Both the position numbers and the translations under genes were made by a program. From Myxococcales bacterium (GTDB lineage Bacteria; Myxococcota_A; Polyangia; Polyangiales; GCA-016699535), in the NCBI GenBank assembly GCA_020633325.1, contig JACKDX010000001.1, positions 124,001 to 188,000 of the forward strand: a stretch of DNA of 64,000 nucleotides, read 5' to 3'. Below the pieces are notes generated by a model. That model was not told the origin of the DNA and searched no databases. It saw only the letters and a program-made list of their open reading frames with translations. Below, in pieces: positions 34,612 through 44,297 of the stretch (its first letter is position 1; the number at the start of each line of letters is the position of its first letter).

Positions 34612-35817
34612 TCAACTGGGCTCGGGGTGCTGTTTGCGGCACCAGAGCTTTGGCAAAAAGGCCGAGGACCACACCAGCACACCTAGTATCCACATCAATG
34701 CGGCATAATCGAGAAAGGCGAAGTAGCGTCCCGAAAAAGGAGCAGCCAGCCTTGTGCCAAGTGCGAACACAAAACATCCGAACATGACATAGAGTGCCTT
34801 AGAGCTGCGTTCCGCCTTAAGGTCATAGCCTCCATGGGAAAGTACGACGCGCGTGGCCACCGCGAAGATCATCAAAGATAGTGAGCCGATAAACACGATA
34901 TGTATGCCATGCAATTGGTAGCTACTGACAAAAACGCCTGGCCAGCCGCCGATGGCCAGCATCCACGCGCTGATCCAGAGACACCATGCCATGACGCCTC
35001 GCTCGGAAGGGCAACGGTAAATCTGCCAGTACCCAATCGTGATCCCGCTCAGTAACAACGAACGCAAAAACCATGCCCATTGGATGGAAACCCACACCTC
35101 AATCACAAATGAGATGAGGAGTAATACGCCGGCAAGAGCAAACATGATCCGCGCGCCTCTAACAGCGCCAATGGGATTCATCAATGTCGGGGCAACATTG
35201 GCCATCGGCCTCGTTCGGGTGCCCATCAGCATAGGCAAAAGCTGAGAACCAATGCCTAGCACGATCCCTAAGCACATCCCGTAGAGCAACAATTGCCTCG
35301 CCAGTCGCACCAGCAGAGGTGCCGTAAGAGCCAAATCGCTGAAAAGCAGAACGATGCTTCCAAGGAAGCCGAAGCTTAGCCCAAACCCAACCAGCATGAA
35401 CGATGGAGGAGGTGTGTACATAAAGTGGCGTACTCGTGAGAGCCCAAAAACCCCCAGCGATCCGATCCAGAGCGTGAGCACACCATGAAATACCGCAGAT
35501 GCACCCAACACCGCCGCTGATAGGGCAAGGCAAGTCAGGGCACATACCAAAACCGTTTCATAAAAAGTAGCCTTAGCAGTGCCCGTAAAACGGGGGACCG
35601 CCGTCATCAAAAACCCCGAGGCAACGGCGAGGAAAAATCCGCCCATCATAAGTTCGGCATGCAGTGGCCCCGGGTAGCGCGCGATGAGCCCACACTTGAA
35701 TAGAATCCATAGCCCGACGCCTGTAAGGCCATACACGATGCCGAGGGGGAACAACCACTGATACGGATCGGTGTTGTTCAACCGACGCTTCAGCGTGAGT
35801 ATTCGCGAGACGGTCAT
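34612..35817 (-). CDS. nnrS: NnrS-family haem-copper membrane protein
   Basis: The start at ATG 35817 avoids running into the tRNA gene. The ~400-residue polytopic protein has about 12 hydrophobic helices, with the conserved early motif PGPLHAELMMGGFF and later LRQ-, SYQLHGIHIVFIGSLS and TRVVLSHGG. NnrS proteins protect against nitrosative stress and accompany denitrification genes. The gene lies upstream of and co-directional with nirK, separated by 300 bp, so it is probably a separate transcript of the same functional unit. Confidence 0.87.
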   Translation of the reverse strand: MTVSRILTLKRRLNNTDPYQWLFPLGIVYGLTGVGLWILFKCGLIARYPGPLHAELMMGGFFLAVASGFLMTAVPRFTGTAKATFYETVLVCALTCLALSAAVLGASAVFHGVLTLWIGSLGVFGLSRVRHFMYTPPPSFMLVGFGLSFGFLGSIVLLFSDLALTAPLLVRLARQLLLYGMCLGIVLGIGSQLLPMLMGTRTRPMANVAPTLMNPIGAVRGARIMFALAGVLLLISFVIEVWVSIQWAWFLRSLLLSGITIGYWQIYRCPSERGVMAWCLWISAWMLAIGGWPGVFVSSYQLHGIHIVFIGSLSLMIFAVATRVVLSHGGYDLKAERSSKALYVMFGCFVFALGTRLAAPFSGRYFAFLDYAALMWILGVLVWSSAFLPKLWCRKQHPEPS

Positions 35818-35824
35818 AAACGAG

Positions 35825-35898
35825 CGCTCCCGGGAGGATTCGAACCTCCGACCCACCGCTTAGGAAGCGGTTGCTCTATCCAACTGAGCTACGAGAGC
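35825..35898 (-). tRNA. tRNA-Arg (anticodon CCT)
   Basis: The minus strand folds as a standard 74-nt tRNA. The acceptor stem GCTCTCG pairs with CGGGAGC, the D-arm is TAGCTCAGTTGGATAGAGC, and the anticodon stem ACCGC/GCGGT has loop TTCCTAA giving anticodon CCT (reads AGG). The T-arm is GGAGGTTCGAATCCTCC. CCA is not encoded. It ends 7 bp before the nnrS ATG on the same strand. Just upstream, a near-copy of its 5' segment occurs in inverted orientation. Confidence 0.95.
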
Positions 35899-36050
35899 CA
35901 ACTCCCGTAGCTCTCATACTGGATTACGCCCGAAATTTGTAGCTGGGGAAAGGGATGATTCACATCCCGGGCCGCCGGCCCCTCAATTTGGGTTGCACGA
36001 GCATTTTGCTGTGTCAGATTGGCTTTCGAAATACCGGGGAGGATCTGACA

Positions 36051-36923
36051 ATGCGGTCGTTCGTATGCATATCAGCGGCGGTTTGCGCAATGATTTCATG
36101 TGCTTCTGAGCCGGTTGCCGAAGGCTTCCAGATGGGACATGTACAGCTCCATGGTGGAATCAATGGATGGGACTTCCCGAGCACGTTGGGGACCACGTGT
36201 GGCATCGTCGGGGCGGGGTTGGGTTTCAGGCAGGACCATCTTGCGTGCATTAGCTTTGATGAGACGGAGGTTGTTGAAAGCTCTACAGAGTGCCCGCCTT
36301 CCCTTACACCGGCGGCAGACGACAAGGCCGATGACGCCGCATACAAACGGCGCGCGTGCGAGATCTTTAAAGCTGTTGCAGATCCGGACAATCCTGAGTG
36401 GGTGGCTGTCAAGCACAGCATTTCGGATTGCGACTGGTGCGCGATATATGCACCCCAAGGCGCGCACCCTACGGCTCTTACGTGCGACAATCCTCGCAAC
36501 ATCGCCTCGGGAGGATTTATGCTCGCTGACATTCTGGATGTCGATGCTGCGACTGGCGCTCTTTCGGCCAAACCCGTCAAGCCGATCCTGTTATTTCAAT
36601 CGGATCAGGGAGTGCGCGGCATCGCCTGCCAGAACGGTAGACCTGAGAGTCCCGATGTGCCGGACTGCGAGGTGCAAAACCCAGAAGTCTATGGCACTAT
36701 CGATAGCAACGACACTCTGACATTGTATCAGGCGACCCCGACCGGTCCCGAAGTCTTGTTTAAGGGTATCAGCATTATCAATGGCTTTGCTAACGACTTT
36801 TTGGGGGTGGAGGATCCAGTTCTCACCTCGCTCAAAGATCTGCGCGGCAAGCGCACGTTGATTCGGATGACCCAGTGCGTCCAGATTGAGATGACCCCCG
36901 TCCGCGACGATCAGGCTTTATAG
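36051..36923 (+). CDS. Predicted lipoprotein, Cys-rich, unknown
   Basis: ATG 36051 has ribosome site GGGGAGG and a short signal MRSFVCISAAVCAMISC with lipobox MISC. The 290-residue product contains eight or more further Cys, including the cluster SDCDWCAIY and a C-terminal RMTQCVQIEM. It has an aspartate-rich region (AADDKADDAA). I recognise no domain. It is probably a disulfide-stabilised surface or periplasmic protein. Confidence 0.68.
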   Translation: MRSFVCISAAVCAMISCASEPVAEGFQMGHVQLHGGINGWDFPSTLGTTCGIVGAGLGFRQDHLACISFDETEVVESSTECPPSLTPAADDKADDAAYKRRACEIFKAVADPDNPEWVAVKHSISDCDWCAIYAPQGAHPTALTCDNPRNIASGGFMLADILDVDAATGALSAKPVKPILLFQSDQGVRGIACQNGRPESPDVPDCEVQNPEVYGTIDSNDTLTLYQATPTGPEVLFKGISIINGFANDFLGVEDPVLTSLKDLRGKRTLIRMTQCVQIEMTPVRDDQAL

Positions 36924-37010
36924 CTTCGACTTACCACCCTAATGCACGGCCAACGACCACTGGCTCGCGCGGGTCTTTCTTGCTAGCCGATTGAGCATTA
37001 CAAAGGCGGC

Positions 37011-39050
37011 ATGGCGCCGAAACGTTCCGAACGCCACGTACTTGGGGCTCGCGCACGCGCGGATGCGCTACGTGCGGCCATCACCCATCACGATGTTCAG
37101 TATCATGTACTTCAGGCGCCAGAAATCTCCGACGCTGAATACGACACGCTATATCGCGAACTCATAGACTTAGAAGCGCAATTTCCTGATCTCGTCGTCC
37201 CGGATTCGCCCACGCAGCGGGTCGGGGGCATGGCTTCGGGCGCGCTTTTTTCCCCGGTGAGTCATTCCAAGCGGCTCCTGTCGTTGGATAACGCATTTGA
37301 CCTCGACGAACTTCAAGCGTGGCAAGAGCGGGTTCATCGCATTTTGGGCCACGGCACGGACTACGTGTGCGAGCCCAAGATTGACGGACTCTCGGTAGCC
37401 CTGGTTTACGAGAATGGGGTTTTTGCACGCGGCGCCACCCGGGGCGATGGCATGACAGGGGAGAACATCACCGCCAATCTTCGCACTCTGCGCGGCCTTC
37501 CTCTCAAACTCAAGCCACTTCCCAACATGCCGAAGTGGCTCGAGATTCGAGGCGAAGCATTCTTGAATATTTCCGACTTCGAAGCCATGAATCGCGAACT
37601 CGGTGAACGCGGTGAGCCGCTGTTCGCCAATCCGCGCAACACCGCAGCTGGACTCTTGCGTCAGAAGGACTCCAGGGTAACGGCCTCTCGACCGCTGCGC
37701 CTTTACTGCCATGGCTTAGTATTCTCGATTGGGCGGGCATTTGAGTCGCACTGGGACGTCTTGAGTTTTTGTTCAGAAGCTGGGTTGCCTGTCCACCCTC
37801 TGGCATCACGATGTGCCAACCTGGACTCGGCGGTGGAGTATGTCAGGGCACTTGAATCCAAGCGCCACACGTTGGCCCACGAGATCGACGGCGCAGTCAT
37901 TAAGGTCGACCCGATCGCAGATCAAGAGGAGCTTGGCGTCACTTCAAAGGCGCCCAGGTGGGCCATCGCGTTTAAGTATCCCGCCGAGGAGAAGACCACG
38001 AAGCTGAACGACATTATGGTGAGTGTCGGGCGCACAGGCGCAGTGACACCATTTGCGGTCTTGGAGCCAGTCTACGTCGGCGGCGCGACGGTTTCGTTGG
38101 CCACACTTCATAACGAGGATGACATCAAGCGCAAAGGCGTGTTGATTGGCGATACTGTGCACGTACGTCGCGCCGGAGACGTGATCCCGGAAGTGGTGGC
38201 ACCTGTAATTGGACTGAGAACCGGAAACGAACGCCCCTTTGAGATGCCTACGCGCTGCCCCTCGTGTCAGGAGCCTCTGATCCGAGCCCCCGAGGAAGCT
38301 GTGGTGCGCTGCATCAACGTGGAGTGCCCCGCTCAGCGATTGGGCCGCTTGGTGCATTTCGCTTCTCGGGGCGCCCTGGACATCACCCACTTGGGTGAGC
38401 GCACGAGCGCGCAACTTCTCGACTTGGGTCTCGTCCATGACCCTGCAGACATCTATCGATTGACCCAAAGTGATCTTCAAAAAATCGCCGGCTTCAGAGA
38501 TAAAGCGATCGCCAATCTTCTGACTGCTATCACGCAAAGCAAATCGCAGCCGCTTCATCGGCTCATATATGGCCTCGGCATCCATCACGTGGGAGCAGCC
38601 ACCGCCCGGTTATTGACGGATCATTATCCCTCGATCGACGCCCTCATGCGGGCGCCGGAGAAGGCGCTAGCGGACATCGAAGGGGTAGGTCCGGTCATCG
38701 CTCAATCGGTGCATCAGTATTTTTCTCGTCCGCAAACTCGCGAATTGATTGATAAATTCCGAGCCGCTGGCGTCACCCTCGACGGGCCCCAGCGCCCACG
38801 GGGCAAAGGCCCACTGGCAGGCAAGACGTTTGTCTTGACCGGCAGCTTGCAGGGCTTGTCTCGCGATCAGGCCAAAGAGCGCATCGAGGCCTTAGGCGGC
38901 AAGGTGCAGTCGGGGATTTCGAAGCGCACAGAGTTCCTCATTGTCGGTGACAACCCTGGCTCTAAACTGCAGAAGGCCATTGAACTTGGCATCGCAGTGC
39001 TCGATGAACCCAAACTCCTAAAGATCTTGGAAGCGTTCAGTGAACCTTAG
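37011..39050 (+). CDS. ligA: NAD-dependent DNA ligase
   Basis: The 679-residue enzyme is full length for LigA and seals nicks in replication and repair. The adenylation site is CEPKIDG with Lys123. The NAD-binding YHVLQAPEISDAEYD motif lies near residues 31-45. The zinc finger is CPSCQEPL then CINVECPAQ, helix-hairpin-helix repeats follow (IAGFRDKAIANL, LADIEGVGPVIAQSV), and a BRCT domain fills the last ~80 residues. Its stop overlaps the convergent SpoIIAA-like gene by 4 bp. Confidence 0.97.
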   Translation: MAPKRSERHVLGARARADALRAAITHHDVQYHVLQAPEISDAEYDTLYRELIDLEAQFPDLVVPDSPTQRVGGMASGALFSPVSHSKRLLSLDNAFDLDELQAWQERVHRILGHGTDYVCEPKIDGLSVALVYENGVFARGATRGDGMTGENITANLRTLRGLPLKLKPLPNMPKWLEIRGEAFLNISDFEAMNRELGERGEPLFANPRNTAAGLLRQKDSRVTASRPLRLYCHGLVFSIGRAFESHWDVLSFCSEAGLPVHPLASRCANLDSAVEYVRALESKRHTLAHEIDGAVIKVDPIADQEELGVTSKAPRWAIAFKYPAEEKTTKLNDIMVSVGRTGAVTPFAVLEPVYVGGATVSLATLHNEDDIKRKGVLIGDTVHVRRAGDVIPEVVAPVIGLRTGNERPFEMPTRCPSCQEPLIRAPEEAVVRCINVECPAQRLGRLVHFASRGALDITHLGERTSAQLLDLGLVHDPADIYRLTQSDLQKIAGFRDKAIANLLTAITQSKSQPLHRLIYGLGIHHVGAATARLLTDHYPSIDALMRAPEKALADIEGVGPVIAQSVHQYFSRPQTRELIDKFRAAGVTLDGPQRPRGKGPLAGKTFVLTGSLQGLSRDQAKERIEALGGKVQSGISKRTEFLIVGDNPGSKLQKAIELGIAVLDEPKLLKILEAFSEP

Positions 39051-39793
39051 CCGTTGGCTTTCCCCGCCCACTCTATCGCATCGTCGTTCGCATCGTACGG
39101 AAACTGTTTGAGCTCCGCTTTAACAAAATGCTCGGCAAGCCGAGGAGCGAGCTGCGCCAATTTCCCGTCGCTGCAAAACGCTACGCGGTCAATCTTGCGA
39201 TGATGATTGCCAACAAAACGAATGTGCTGCACGAAGCCAGCTAGATTTTGCCATCCGGGAAACTCCTTACTGCGCACGACGATACCAGTCAGCGCACCGT
39301 GAGACTGTAACCACGGGTCAATGGCTTTGCTAAGCACATCGAAATCCTCTGATTTTAGCGCCCCATGAGGCTCCACCACCAAGACGCCCTTGTCTTCCAG
39401 AAGCTCATGGGTGAGCGTGGCGCGTTTCTCTGGGGCATCCAGCCATTCGACGGCTTGCTCAAACTCCGCATTGCCAAACACTTTTACCGGCGTGGGTGAT
39501 AGTCCACCAAAATACTTCATGGACTTTCCAATCCAATCCAAGTCGCTGACGATGGCACATCTTTCTAGAAACTTGATGTATTGAAGCAACAAGCTGGCGT
39601 CTTGTAAGGCCGCGCCCGCCGTAAAGCCTTCGAACTCAGGCCCCAGTTGGCACAGCAGTCGAATCCGTTTGCCTTGAGCGCGGGCGTTCTCAAGCGTGGG
39701 CCTCATCACATCATCGTAGTCAGCCTTTGTGAGTTTGCCCCGCACCCGCAGGCCAATCACGTCTTCCGGCAAATCGTTAATCTTTTCAAGCAT
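39047..39793 (-). CDS. Protein with two tandem SpoIIAA-like domains
   Basis: The 248-residue soluble protein is built from two copies of the SpoIIAA-like (STAS-related) fold. Copy 1 is at about 1-118 (VIGLRVRGKLTKADYDDVMRPTLE ... SDLDWIGKSMKYFGGL). Copy 2 is at about 125-245 (VLVVEPHGALKSEDFDVLSKAIDP ... HHRKIDRVAFCSDGKL). Single-domain relatives are common stress-associated proteins of unclear role, and the duplication makes it an intrachain dimer. No phosphorylatable Ser typical of SpoIIAA is obvious. Confidence 0.75.
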   Translation of the reverse strand: MLEKINDLPEDVIGLRVRGKLTKADYDDVMRPTLENARAQGKRIRLLCQLGPEFEGFTAGAALQDASLLLQYIKFLERCAIVSDLDWIGKSMKYFGGLSPTPVKVFGNAEFEQAVEWLDAPEKRATLTHELLEDKGVLVVEPHGALKSEDFDVLSKAIDPWLQSHGALTGIVVRSKEFPGWQNLAGFVQHIRFVGNHHRKIDRVAFCSDGKLAQLAPRLAEHFVKAELKQFPYDANDDAIEWAGKANG

Positions 39794-39837
39794 ATTGGGC
39801 CTCCATCCGGGAAGCTTAATCCTTTGCGGGACTTTGG

Positions 39838-41043
39838 CTACCTTATGCCAAGGGCGCGGTCAGGGACCAGAGTCAGCCCGGCCAACTGTTGGATCTCATG
39901 AAAATCCATTGCCGCGCGATAGTATGATCTGTGCGACAGACTTTGCGCCCGGCCGCGCTCGATGCGTCGTTGCGCAATGCATACAGCGAGAAGCCGCTCC
40001 TTAAGCCTTCTCGGGAGAGCAAAACGCTGCGCACTTGACTCAATGAACGTTTCAAATGCAGTGACACGATCTGTGCTATGCGCAAAGGCGTGCGTGATTG
40101 CATCGTAAAATAACACGGCCAAAAGCACCGCATCGTCCACAGCACCCTCTTCTTGGATTAGGCGATCCATCGCGTTCAGGCGTGCCCAGAACGCGCGATA
40201 CCTGGCTCGATCCGTCGCATAAGGCATGACCTCGGGCAAAACAACGTCCAAGAGCCCCGTGTGATGCATGAGCTCGACAGCCTTTGCCGCGCCACCACTG
40301 CGAAAAAGACGCAGCACTTCTTCCAACAAGCGCGGCTTGGCAGCGCGCAGCAATTCTTGCCGCACCGCGGCGAGCGCTTGGGAGACTTCCGGCGCAATCG
40401 CGACACCCAGTCGCGCACCAAATTTGATGGCGCGGAGCATGCGAACAGGATCTTCACGAAACCGAATATCCGCCGTGCCTATCGTACGGAGGGTGCGTTC
40501 CTCTATGTCTTTGTAACCGCCGACGTAATCAATAACCTCTTGAGCCTTGACATCGTAAAACAGCCCATTGATTGTAAAGTCGCGCCTGAGCGCGTCCTCG
40601 TGCGGATCGCCATATTCGTTGTCATGACGGATGAGGAGGTCAGCTTCATTCAGCGTCTCCTCACTGCGATCCTCTGATTCAGCGCGACGGCGAAAGGTGG
40701 CCACCTCGATGACTTTTTCGGGACCGAAGACCACGTGTGCCAGACGAAATCGCCTGCCAATCAGACGACTGTTGCGGAAGATCTTACGAACTCTCTCCGG
40801 GCTTGCATCGGTTGCAACATCGAAATCTTTGGGCGCACATCCGAGCAACAGATCCCTGACGCACCCACCAACCAGATAAGCAAGATGACCTTGGCTGTAG
40901 AGCCGCTCCACTACCCTCACCGCATGAGGATCGAGGCTCGAAGTCTCGAAGCTACATGGATAGATGCCCGGTGCTACGGCCACATGGGACGAATCCGCGG
41001 GGCTGGGCGAATCCCTCCTGCTAGCTATGCCTGAATTTTTCAC
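39838..41043 (-). CDS. pcnB: Poly(A) polymerase / class II nucleotidyltransferase
   Basis: The head domain shows YLVGGCVRDLLLG (residues 57-67), KDFDVAT with Asp73 and Asp75 as metal ligands, and RRDFTINGLFYD, all class II CCA-adding/poly(A) polymerase motifs. REDPVRMLRAIKFGARLG and the following helical region resemble PcnB. It adds 3' poly(A) tails that mark RNA for decay; a CCA-adding role cannot be excluded by eye. The frame starts at a GTG only 21 bp from the divergent nagZ ATG, so the true start may be further inside. Confidence 0.85.
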   Translation of the reverse strand: MKNSGIASRRDSPSPADSSHVAVAPGIYPCSFETSSLDPHAVRVVERLYSQGHLAYLVGGCVRDLLLGCAPKDFDVATDASPERVRKIFRNSRLIGRRFRLAHVVFGPEKVIEVATFRRRAESEDRSEETLNEADLLIRHDNEYGDPHEDALRRDFTINGLFYDVKAQEVIDYVGGYKDIEERTLRTIGTADIRFREDPVRMLRAIKFGARLGVAIAPEVSQALAAVRQELLRAAKPRLLEEVLRLFRSGGAAKAVELMHHTGLLDVVLPEVMPYATDRARYRAFWARLNAMDRLIQEEGAVDDAVLLAVLFYDAITHAFAHSTDRVTAFETFIESSAQRFALPRRLKERLLAVCIAQRRIERGRAQSLSHRSYYRAAMDFHEIQQLAGLTLVPDRALGIR

Positions 41044-41064
41044 GGCGCCAAATCAAAGTGCGTT

Positions 41065-42162
41065 ATGGTGTTACGCGTGTCGGATTATAGCACAGCTGTT
41101 TCTGCCGGTCAGGTGCTAATTGCTGGATTTGAGGGCCTTACAGTACCCAGGGCGATCATGGATGCCATCGGGGCCGCGAAACTGGGGGGGCTCATTCTCT
41201 TTAAACGCAACATCGAATCCCCCAAACAAGTCCACGCCCTGATACATGCCTGCCAAGCCCATGCGCCCCCAGATTTTCCCTTACTTGTCAGTGTAGATCA
41301 GGAGGGGGGCAGGGTAAACCGACTCAACGCGCCAGTGCTACAGCTGCCCCCCATGCGACAGTTTGGGCTGTGGGATGATCTTGACTTCACACAGCGTGCG
41401 GCCTTTGCCCTATCAACTCAGTTACGCATGCTGGGGTTCACGATGAATTACGCGCCTGTGCTCGATGTGAATACCAACCCAGCCAATCCCGTCATTGGAG
41501 ACCGCGCTTTTGGCAACAACGTTGAGATAGTAGTGCGCCATGCGAACGCTTTTGCAGAGGGCGCAAAAAAGGGCGCCATGCTGACGTGCGGAAAGCATTT
41601 CCCTGGCCACGGGGATACCTTGCTAGATAGTCATTTGGCGCTACCGCGCGTTACGGACTCGGTAGAGCGGCTTAAAACGAGAGAACTCGTACCATTCCGC
41701 CGCCTCGCTCAAAAGCTCGATGCCATCATGAGCGCACACATACTCTATCCCGCAATCGATACAGAGAATCCCGCCACACTTTCGTGCGATATTCTCCAAT
41801 CCCTGCTGCGTGGCTTCTGTGGATTTGGGGGCTGCGTGATCAGCGATGACCTCGAAATGAAGGCCATCACACTTAATTATGGGATTCCCGAAGCCGCTTC
41901 CCGCGCAATTTTAGCCGGATGCGACGCACTTTTGATCGGACGCAATACAGGTGTTTTGGAGGCAACAAGAAGCCATCTTGAAATGCGGGCGCACAGCGAC
42001 CCCCTGTTTGCCACAAGACTCAAGGACGCCGCAGGTCGCTTTCTGGATCTGCGGCGCAGCGTCGAAACAACAGCTAACCAGGATTTTCTGGAAGATCAAC
42101 TTCAAACGCCGGCGGTGATTGCAGTCCAAGATGCGCTTGAAGCGCGCCTTCTATCCAGCTAA
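41065..42162 (+). CDS. nagZ: Beta-N-acetylhexosaminidase (GH3)
   Basis: The 365-residue cytoplasmic enzyme removes GlcNAc from recycled muropeptides. GH3 signatures are VSVDQEGGRVNRL, the NagZ-specific loop KHFPGHGDT near residue 177 (His/Asp general acid-base dyad), and the nucleophile Asp in CVISDDLEMKAI near 261. It works in the same cell-wall recycling pathway as the AmgK-like kinase at 56875. hflX starts 18 bp downstream and is probably co-transcribed. Confidence 0.93.
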   Translation: MVLRVSDYSTAVSAGQVLIAGFEGLTVPRAIMDAIGAAKLGGLILFKRNIESPKQVHALIHACQAHAPPDFPLLVSVDQEGGRVNRLNAPVLQLPPMRQFGLWDDLDFTQRAAFALSTQLRMLGFTMNYAPVLDVNTNPANPVIGDRAFGNNVEIVVRHANAFAEGAKKGAMLTCGKHFPGHGDTLLDSHLALPRVTDSVERLKTRELVPFRRLAQKLDAIMSAHILYPAIDTENPATLSCDILQSLLRGFCGFGGCVISDDLEMKAITLNYGIPEAASRAILAGCDALLIGRNTGVLEATRSHLEMRAHSDPLFATRLKDAAGRFLDLRRSVETTANQDFLEDQLQTPAVIAVQDALEARLLSS

Positions 42163-42180
42163 GATACATCGCTCAATCAC

Positions 42181-43830
42181 TTGGAAGTACATGGGAATAT
42201 ACGAGGACTGAGCCCTGCTCATCTTCAAGATCTTAGACGCCTTTACCGTCGCCGGGTGCCGTTTGATCAGCTAAGTACGCCCGAGCTTGCCCGATCGTTA
42301 TGTAGCGTCTCTCATCTCACCGGGCGCCAGGTCGGCGTCCTTATCGATCGATCCGGTCTGGTCAACTTCGTGATCGTGGGAGATGCGACAAAGGTCATGT
42401 TACCGGATATTGGTCGCTTGCGGGCAAGGGAGGGCCGGTTTCGGGGCTTACGTCTGGTGCACACGCATCTAAGAAGCGAGGCCCTCAGCCGCGACGATCT
42501 CGTGGATCTCACTCGTTTGCGATTGGATCTCATGGTCGCGATCTGCGTTTCTCAAGACGGTCAGCCTCAGAAAGTCCACTACGCTCACTGCATTCCGGTG
42601 GATACCCCCGCAAAAGATCCGTTCCGAAAATTCGGACCGATCCCCTATGGGCAACTGGCCTGTAATCCGGCCGAGTTAATCACCGCGCTCGAAGCAGAAT
42701 ACGCACGAGCGGCCCGGCTTAGACCCGTTAGCGCCAGAGATGGTCGAGCAATAGTTATACATGTTTCAGACAAAGCGCATGTGGCCCGTGCCCATGATTC
42801 GCTGCGCGAGCTGCGCGAGCTTGCACGCACCGCGGGCGTCGAAGTGGCCGATAGCATTTGCCAGATTCGCGAGCGGATGGATGCGAAATACGTCCTCGGC
42901 AAAGGCAAACTTGAGGACGTTGTTCTTAGGGCCATGCAACTTGACGTCAACGTGTTGATGTTTGATTGCAATCTTAGTCCAGCCCAAGCATCGGCTATTT
43001 CGCAGGTCTCTGATCTAAAAATACTTGATCGCACTCAACTGATCTTGGACGTATTTGCGCAGCATGCCCACAGTCGCGATGGCAAACTCCAAGTTGAATC
43101 CGCCCAGATGCGTTATCTTCTGCCCCGCCTAGGTCGCAAAGACGATTCTCTCTCGCGGCTCACTGGCGGCATTGGTGGACGGGGTCCGGGGGAAACCAAA
43201 CTTGAAATCGGGCGTCGACGCGCCCATGAGAGAATCGTCCACTTAGAAAGACAACTAAAGCAAATATCTGCGCAACGCATGCAACGTCGCTTTAGGCGAA
43301 AACGAAATCAAACGCCCGTCGTAGCCATCGTTGGCTACACCAACGCGGGCAAAAGCACATTGCTTAACACACTTACGTATAGCTCCGAAGGTGTGGAAAA
43401 CAAACTTTTCGCCACCTTAGATCCGCGCTCCCGTCGATTGCGATTCCCAAAGGAACGCGAGGTGGTGATCACAGACACAGTGGGCCTTATTCGCAATCTA
43501 CCGAAGGAACTGTTCGCCGCTTTTAGAGCAACTTTCGAAGAAGCCACCGAGGCAGATCTCTTGCTTCATGTGATTGATATCTCTGATCCAGCACACGACC
43601 AGCATATCGATACACTGGAGCGGATGTTGGTTGAACTCAGCATCGAGGGCACCCCCCGGATCAAAGTCTATAACAAAATAGATCGGATCGATCCCGAGCA
43701 CGCGAAGTTGCTCACTCGAACAAAAGGAGACTTCGCCATCAGTGCGACCGATTCACGTACGCTAAAACCTTTGCTTGAACATCTTCAAATTACTTTGCTC
43801 CATAATGCAGGATTACCGTCCTCGGTGTGA
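42181..43830 (+). CDS. hflX: GTPase HflX
   Basis: The 549-residue ribosome-splitting GTPase has an N-terminal extension of about 190 residues, then the HflX domain (RMDAKYVLGKGKLEDV, LDRTQLILDVFAQHA, GGIGGRGPGETKLE). The G domain follows: G1 GYTNAGKST from about residue 385, G3 DTVGLI, and NKID. The only in-frame start near the beginning of the conserved extension is TTG at 42181; the ATG at 42191 is out of frame. It follows nagZ by 18 bp. Confidence 0.93.
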   Translation: MEVHGNIRGLSPAHLQDLRRLYRRRVPFDQLSTPELARSLCSVSHLTGRQVGVLIDRSGLVNFVIVGDATKVMLPDIGRLRAREGRFRGLRLVHTHLRSEALSRDDLVDLTRLRLDLMVAICVSQDGQPQKVHYAHCIPVDTPAKDPFRKFGPIPYGQLACNPAELITALEAEYARAARLRPVSARDGRAIVIHVSDKAHVARAHDSLRELRELARTAGVEVADSICQIRERMDAKYVLGKGKLEDVVLRAMQLDVNVLMFDCNLSPAQASAISQVSDLKILDRTQLILDVFAQHAHSRDGKLQVESAQMRYLLPRLGRKDDSLSRLTGGIGGRGPGETKLEIGRRRAHERIVHLERQLKQISAQRMQRRFRRKRNQTPVVAIVGYTNAGKSTLLNTLTYSSEGVENKLFATLDPRSRRLRFPKEREVVITDTVGLIRNLPKELFAAFRATFEEATEADLLLHVIDISDPAHDQHIDTLERMLVELSIEGTPRIKVYNKIDRIDPEHAKLLTRTKGDFAISATDSRTLKPLLEHLQITLLHNAGLPSSV

Positions 43831-43838
43831 TGTTGTCG

Positions 43839-44282
43839 CTATTTCTTGGGAGGCGGAAGAGTAGGGATATCGTCGTCATCGTCGTCTTCGATCAGCAGTT
43901 CTCCCAAGTCGATTGCTTCCATGCTGTCGTCCTCACGTCCTCCCTGTCGTGTCTGTTCTCGCCGCGAACGCGCCTGCTGTCGCTGCTTGCGCGCTTGTAG
44001 CAAATCGCGACGGTAAGTACCCTCTTCTATTTGCCGAGCAATGCGCGCCCAGTATACCGAATATGTCGTATATCTCTGCTGCAACTGTTGAAATCGAAAC
44101 CGCAATGTCGTGTTGCGCGGCACGGCCTTTCGTAATTGCTGCAAGCGTCGTTCTATATCTTTGCGCGGTACAGCAGGCTCGAGTCTTTCCACTCCCTGAA
44201 ACCATTGCTCGTAGAGCGCCTTCAGGCGTTCTAGTCGTCCTTCAGCTTCATGAAGTTGCTGGCCAAACTCACGAGCATCCAT
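43839..44282 (-). CDS. Coiled-coil protein with acidic tail, unknown
   Basis: The 147-residue protein is predicted almost wholly helical: QLHEAEGRLERLKALYEQWF and RRLQQLRKAV, then a Tyr-rich turn (QQRYTTYSVYWARIARQIEEG) and a strongly basic helix (RKQRQQARSRREQ). The C-terminus is acidic (DLGELLIEDDDDDDIP). No family name is known to me. It converges with hflX (8-bp gap) and lies 15 bp downstream of the lipoprotein gene at 44298, probably in the same operon as ttcA. Confidence 0.6.
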   Translation of the reverse strand: MDAREFGQQLHEAEGRLERLKALYEQWFQGVERLEPAVPRKDIERRLQQLRKAVPRNTTLRFRFQQLQQRYTTYSVYWARIARQIEEGTYRRDLLQARKQRQQARSRREQTRQGGREDDSMEAIDLGELLIEDDDDDDIPTLPPPKK

Positions 44283-44297
44283 GTCACCCCACGTCCA

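Noticed and set aside
35159..35545. 128-codon frame antisense-shifted within nnrS
   Set aside because: nnrS has clear family motifs through this region; the other frame is compositional shadow.
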